DNA of 49,020 nt from positions 1-49,020 of IMG/VR virus record IMGVR_UViG_3300037493_003182. One strand, given 5' to 3'. Shown here piece by piece: positions 47,640-49,020 of the stretch. Below the pieces are notes generated by a model. It was not told the DNA's origin. It made no database searches and saw only the letters and a program-made list of their open reading frames with translations. The translations under genes were made by a program, and so were the position numbers. This DNA comes from a virus. Position 1 is the stretch's first letter, and the number at the start of each line of letters is the position of its first letter.

Positions 47640-48676
47640 ATTGGTTAGCAGAACCAAAACGTATTCAAGAATTACAGAAGCTTCTCGACGACGGTAAGCG
47701 ATACAAGGATATTGCCGTAATATTCAATACCTCGATTAGTTCTGTTAAACACGCGGCTCAAGCGTATTGCAACAGAAAAATCACACCTTCTATAGCGACA
47801 GGTTCGAGACCACAAGCACCCCAACCACACGAAGCCCTTGACGTAGAGACACTTGACACTATGAAAGAACAATTTAAATTGCATTGGACAGTACCTAAAT
47901 CAACCAAAACATTAAAAACAAAAGCGTTTAAATCGTATCTCGTTGTTGCTGATATTCACGTACCGCAGGTCAACTCGGCCGCAGTGAAGTCTATTCTTAA
48001 ATTAATGGACGATGTTCCTTTTGACGGGTTCATTATCTTAGGCGATTATATGGACATGGAACCTATCAGCCATTGGTTGCAAGATAAAGGTCAGCACAAG
48101 AGTCTTGAGAACAAACGTATGTTGACAGACTACGTTATGGGTAATGCGCTGTTAGATGAATTTGATAAACGATTACCAAAGAACTGCGACAAGCGATACT
48201 TCTACGGTAATCATGAACGGTTCTATTATGACTTAATTGAACGACTGCCAGCGCTTGAAGGGTTATTAGACCCTCAAGAAAAACTGCGTTTAAAAGAACG
48301 TAGCTATAAAGTATATGATAAGATTAATCATATTGAGCGTATTGGTAGGCTTAGCTTTACACACGGTATGTATCACGGCGAGAATTATTTGAAGAAACAC
48401 ATTGATGAATTCAAAACCAATGTTATTCACGCAGATATTCACTCACCCAGATTTCAGTTATCACCATCACCAGCCAGAGAAGTAGCAATCTCAGGTGACT
48501 GTGTTGGTTGTTTATGTGACCTTAACCCTATATACATGAATAATCGTTGTAACAAGTGGTCTCATGGATTTGCAGTTGTGCATTTCTTTGAGAACGGTTG
48601 TTTTGACGTTGATAATAAACGCATCGTGTATGGTAAGTTTGTTTACAATAATAAATTATATAACGGTAATAAATAA
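47636..48676 (+). CDS. Metallophosphoesterase with N-terminal helix-turn-helix
   Basis: 346 residues from ATG 47636 (GAAGGG upstream). Residues about 7-48 (IQELQKLLDDGKRYKDIAVIFNTSISSVKHAAQAY) form a DNA-binding helix-turn-helix. The phosphoesterase follows: VVADIHVP, ILGDYMDME, GNHERFYYD, FTHGMYHG and HADIHSPR, with all metal-ligand motifs. A DNA-targeted phosphodiesterase acting in replication or repair is likely. A common architecture next to phage polymerase genes. Confidence 0.85.
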   Translation: MNWLAEPKRIQELQKLLDDGKRYKDIAVIFNTSISSVKHAAQAYCNRKITPSIATGSRPQAPQPHEALDVETLDTMKEQFKLHWTVPKSTKTLKTKAFKSYLVVADIHVPQVNSAAVKSILKLMDDVPFDGFIILGDYMDMEPISHWLQDKGQHKSLENKRMLTDYVMGNALLDEFDKRLPKNCDKRYFYGNHERFYYDLIERLPALEGLLDPQEKLRLKERSYKVYDKINHIERIGRLSFTHGMYHGENYLKKHIDEFKTNVIHADIHSPRFQLSPSPAREVAISGDCVGCLCDLNPIYMNNRCNKWSHGFAVVHFFENGCFDVDNKRIVYGKFVYNNKLYNGNK

Positions 48677-48686
48677 GGAGAATAAA

Positions 48687-49020
48687 ATGGAAGAGACACC
48701 AGTTGTTGCAAAGAAGTTTTTAGACTATGTACTTGAGTTTGTTAGAGCGATTATCGACACGTACTCTAAGATTAACGATGGCAGACTATTTGTAGGCAAA
48801 TTGCTCATTGAGGCTGGAGAATTAGTTAGACAAAACGACGCTGTAGGTATCGACGCGGGAAGTATGATATATGTGACTGTACATGGGCCGAATATTTACA
48901 TTGAACCTGCAAACATTCAAAAGAACGCAGACGGCACAGTACCAGAAAAGAAAGACCCGATTGTAATTGATATTGCGACTGGTACAATTGTAGAAAAGAA
49001 AGTCGAACCAGAAATGCCTG
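48687..49020 (+). CDS. Hypothetical protein, partial (cut by right edge)
   Basis: Starts at ATG 48687 with AAGGAG upstream; at least 111 residues: MEETPVVAKKFLDYVLEFVRAIIDTYSKINDGRLFVGKLLIEAGELVRQND... then a strand-rich part with a VHGPNIYIEP and IDIATGTIVEKK section. The frame is open at the edge. Function not recognised. Confidence 0.75.
   Translation, partial: MEETPVVAKKFLDYVLEFVRAIIDTYSKINDGRLFVGKLLIEAGELVRQNDAVGIDAGSMIYVTVHGPNIYIEPANIQKNADGTVPEKKDPIVIDIATGTIVEKKVEPEMP

Noticed and set aside
1-49020. CRISPR array or insertion sequence
   Set aside because: No regularly spaced direct repeats and no transposase were found; the only tandem repeat codes for the collagen-like shaft.

Overview
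The window is an internal stretch of a tailed double-stranded DNA bacteriophage (Caudoviricetes-like). It carries a large terminase, a probable portal, a collagen-like tail fibre, a family B DNA polymerase, a RecA/UvsX-like recombinase, a primase-helicase and a RuvC-like resolvase. The DNA is very AT-rich, genes are small and tightly packed with ATGA/TAATG junctions, and ribosome binding sites are bacterial (AGGAG/GAGG). TAA, TAG and TGA all serve as stops, so the code looks standard. The host cannot be named from the sequence. A tyrosine recombinase is present, but I see no repressor or attachment site, so lifestyle is open.

Layout. (1) 1-5788, minus strand: packaging and structural block transcribed leftward: small zinc protein, possible small terminase, large terminase, portal with a ChaB-like tail domain, an 80-residue protein, and a tail fibre cut by the left edge. 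(2) 5789-6806: about 1 kb of hairpin-rich AT-rich DNA between divergent promoters, a candidate origin or control region. (3) 6807-12815, plus strand: many small early-type genes, including an exported 3D-domain protein and an HNH nuclease, with one strong terminator. (4) 12825-12898: a tRNA with anticodon CAU. (5) 13311-22066: the most unusual region. Two amidoligase-family ligases, a class II glutamine amidotransferase, a RimK-like ATP-grasp ligase and a membrane-anchored RuvB-like AAA+ ATPase are interleaved with six copies, plus one broken copy, of a small protein family ending in a near-invariant basic tail (KRKGYALWIHNIE). (6) 22313-36139: RtcB and Rnl5-type RNA ligases, tyrosine recombinase, C92-type peptidase, ABC-GNAT fusion, ClpP-like protease, nucleotide-metabolism enzymes, a phosphoesterase and a BT1-type MFS transporter. 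(7) 36132-48676: replication and recombination block (FEN nuclease, probable SSB, secreted trypsin-like protease, prim-pol/helicase, RuvC-like, PD-(D/E)xK nuclease, RecA, PolB, HTH-phosphoesterase). The last gene runs off the right edge.

How it fits together. Several promoters share TTGACA, an 18-base spacer usually ending in TGTGG or similar, and TATA(A/C)(T/C), so the phage probably uses the host housekeeping RNA polymerase. Region 5 looks like a self-contained peptide-ligation system: the amidotransferase can supply ammonia, the amidoligases and ATP-grasp enzyme can form amide bonds, and the repeated small proteins are candidate substrates or guides. That function is inference; the enzyme families and the shared tails are visible directly.
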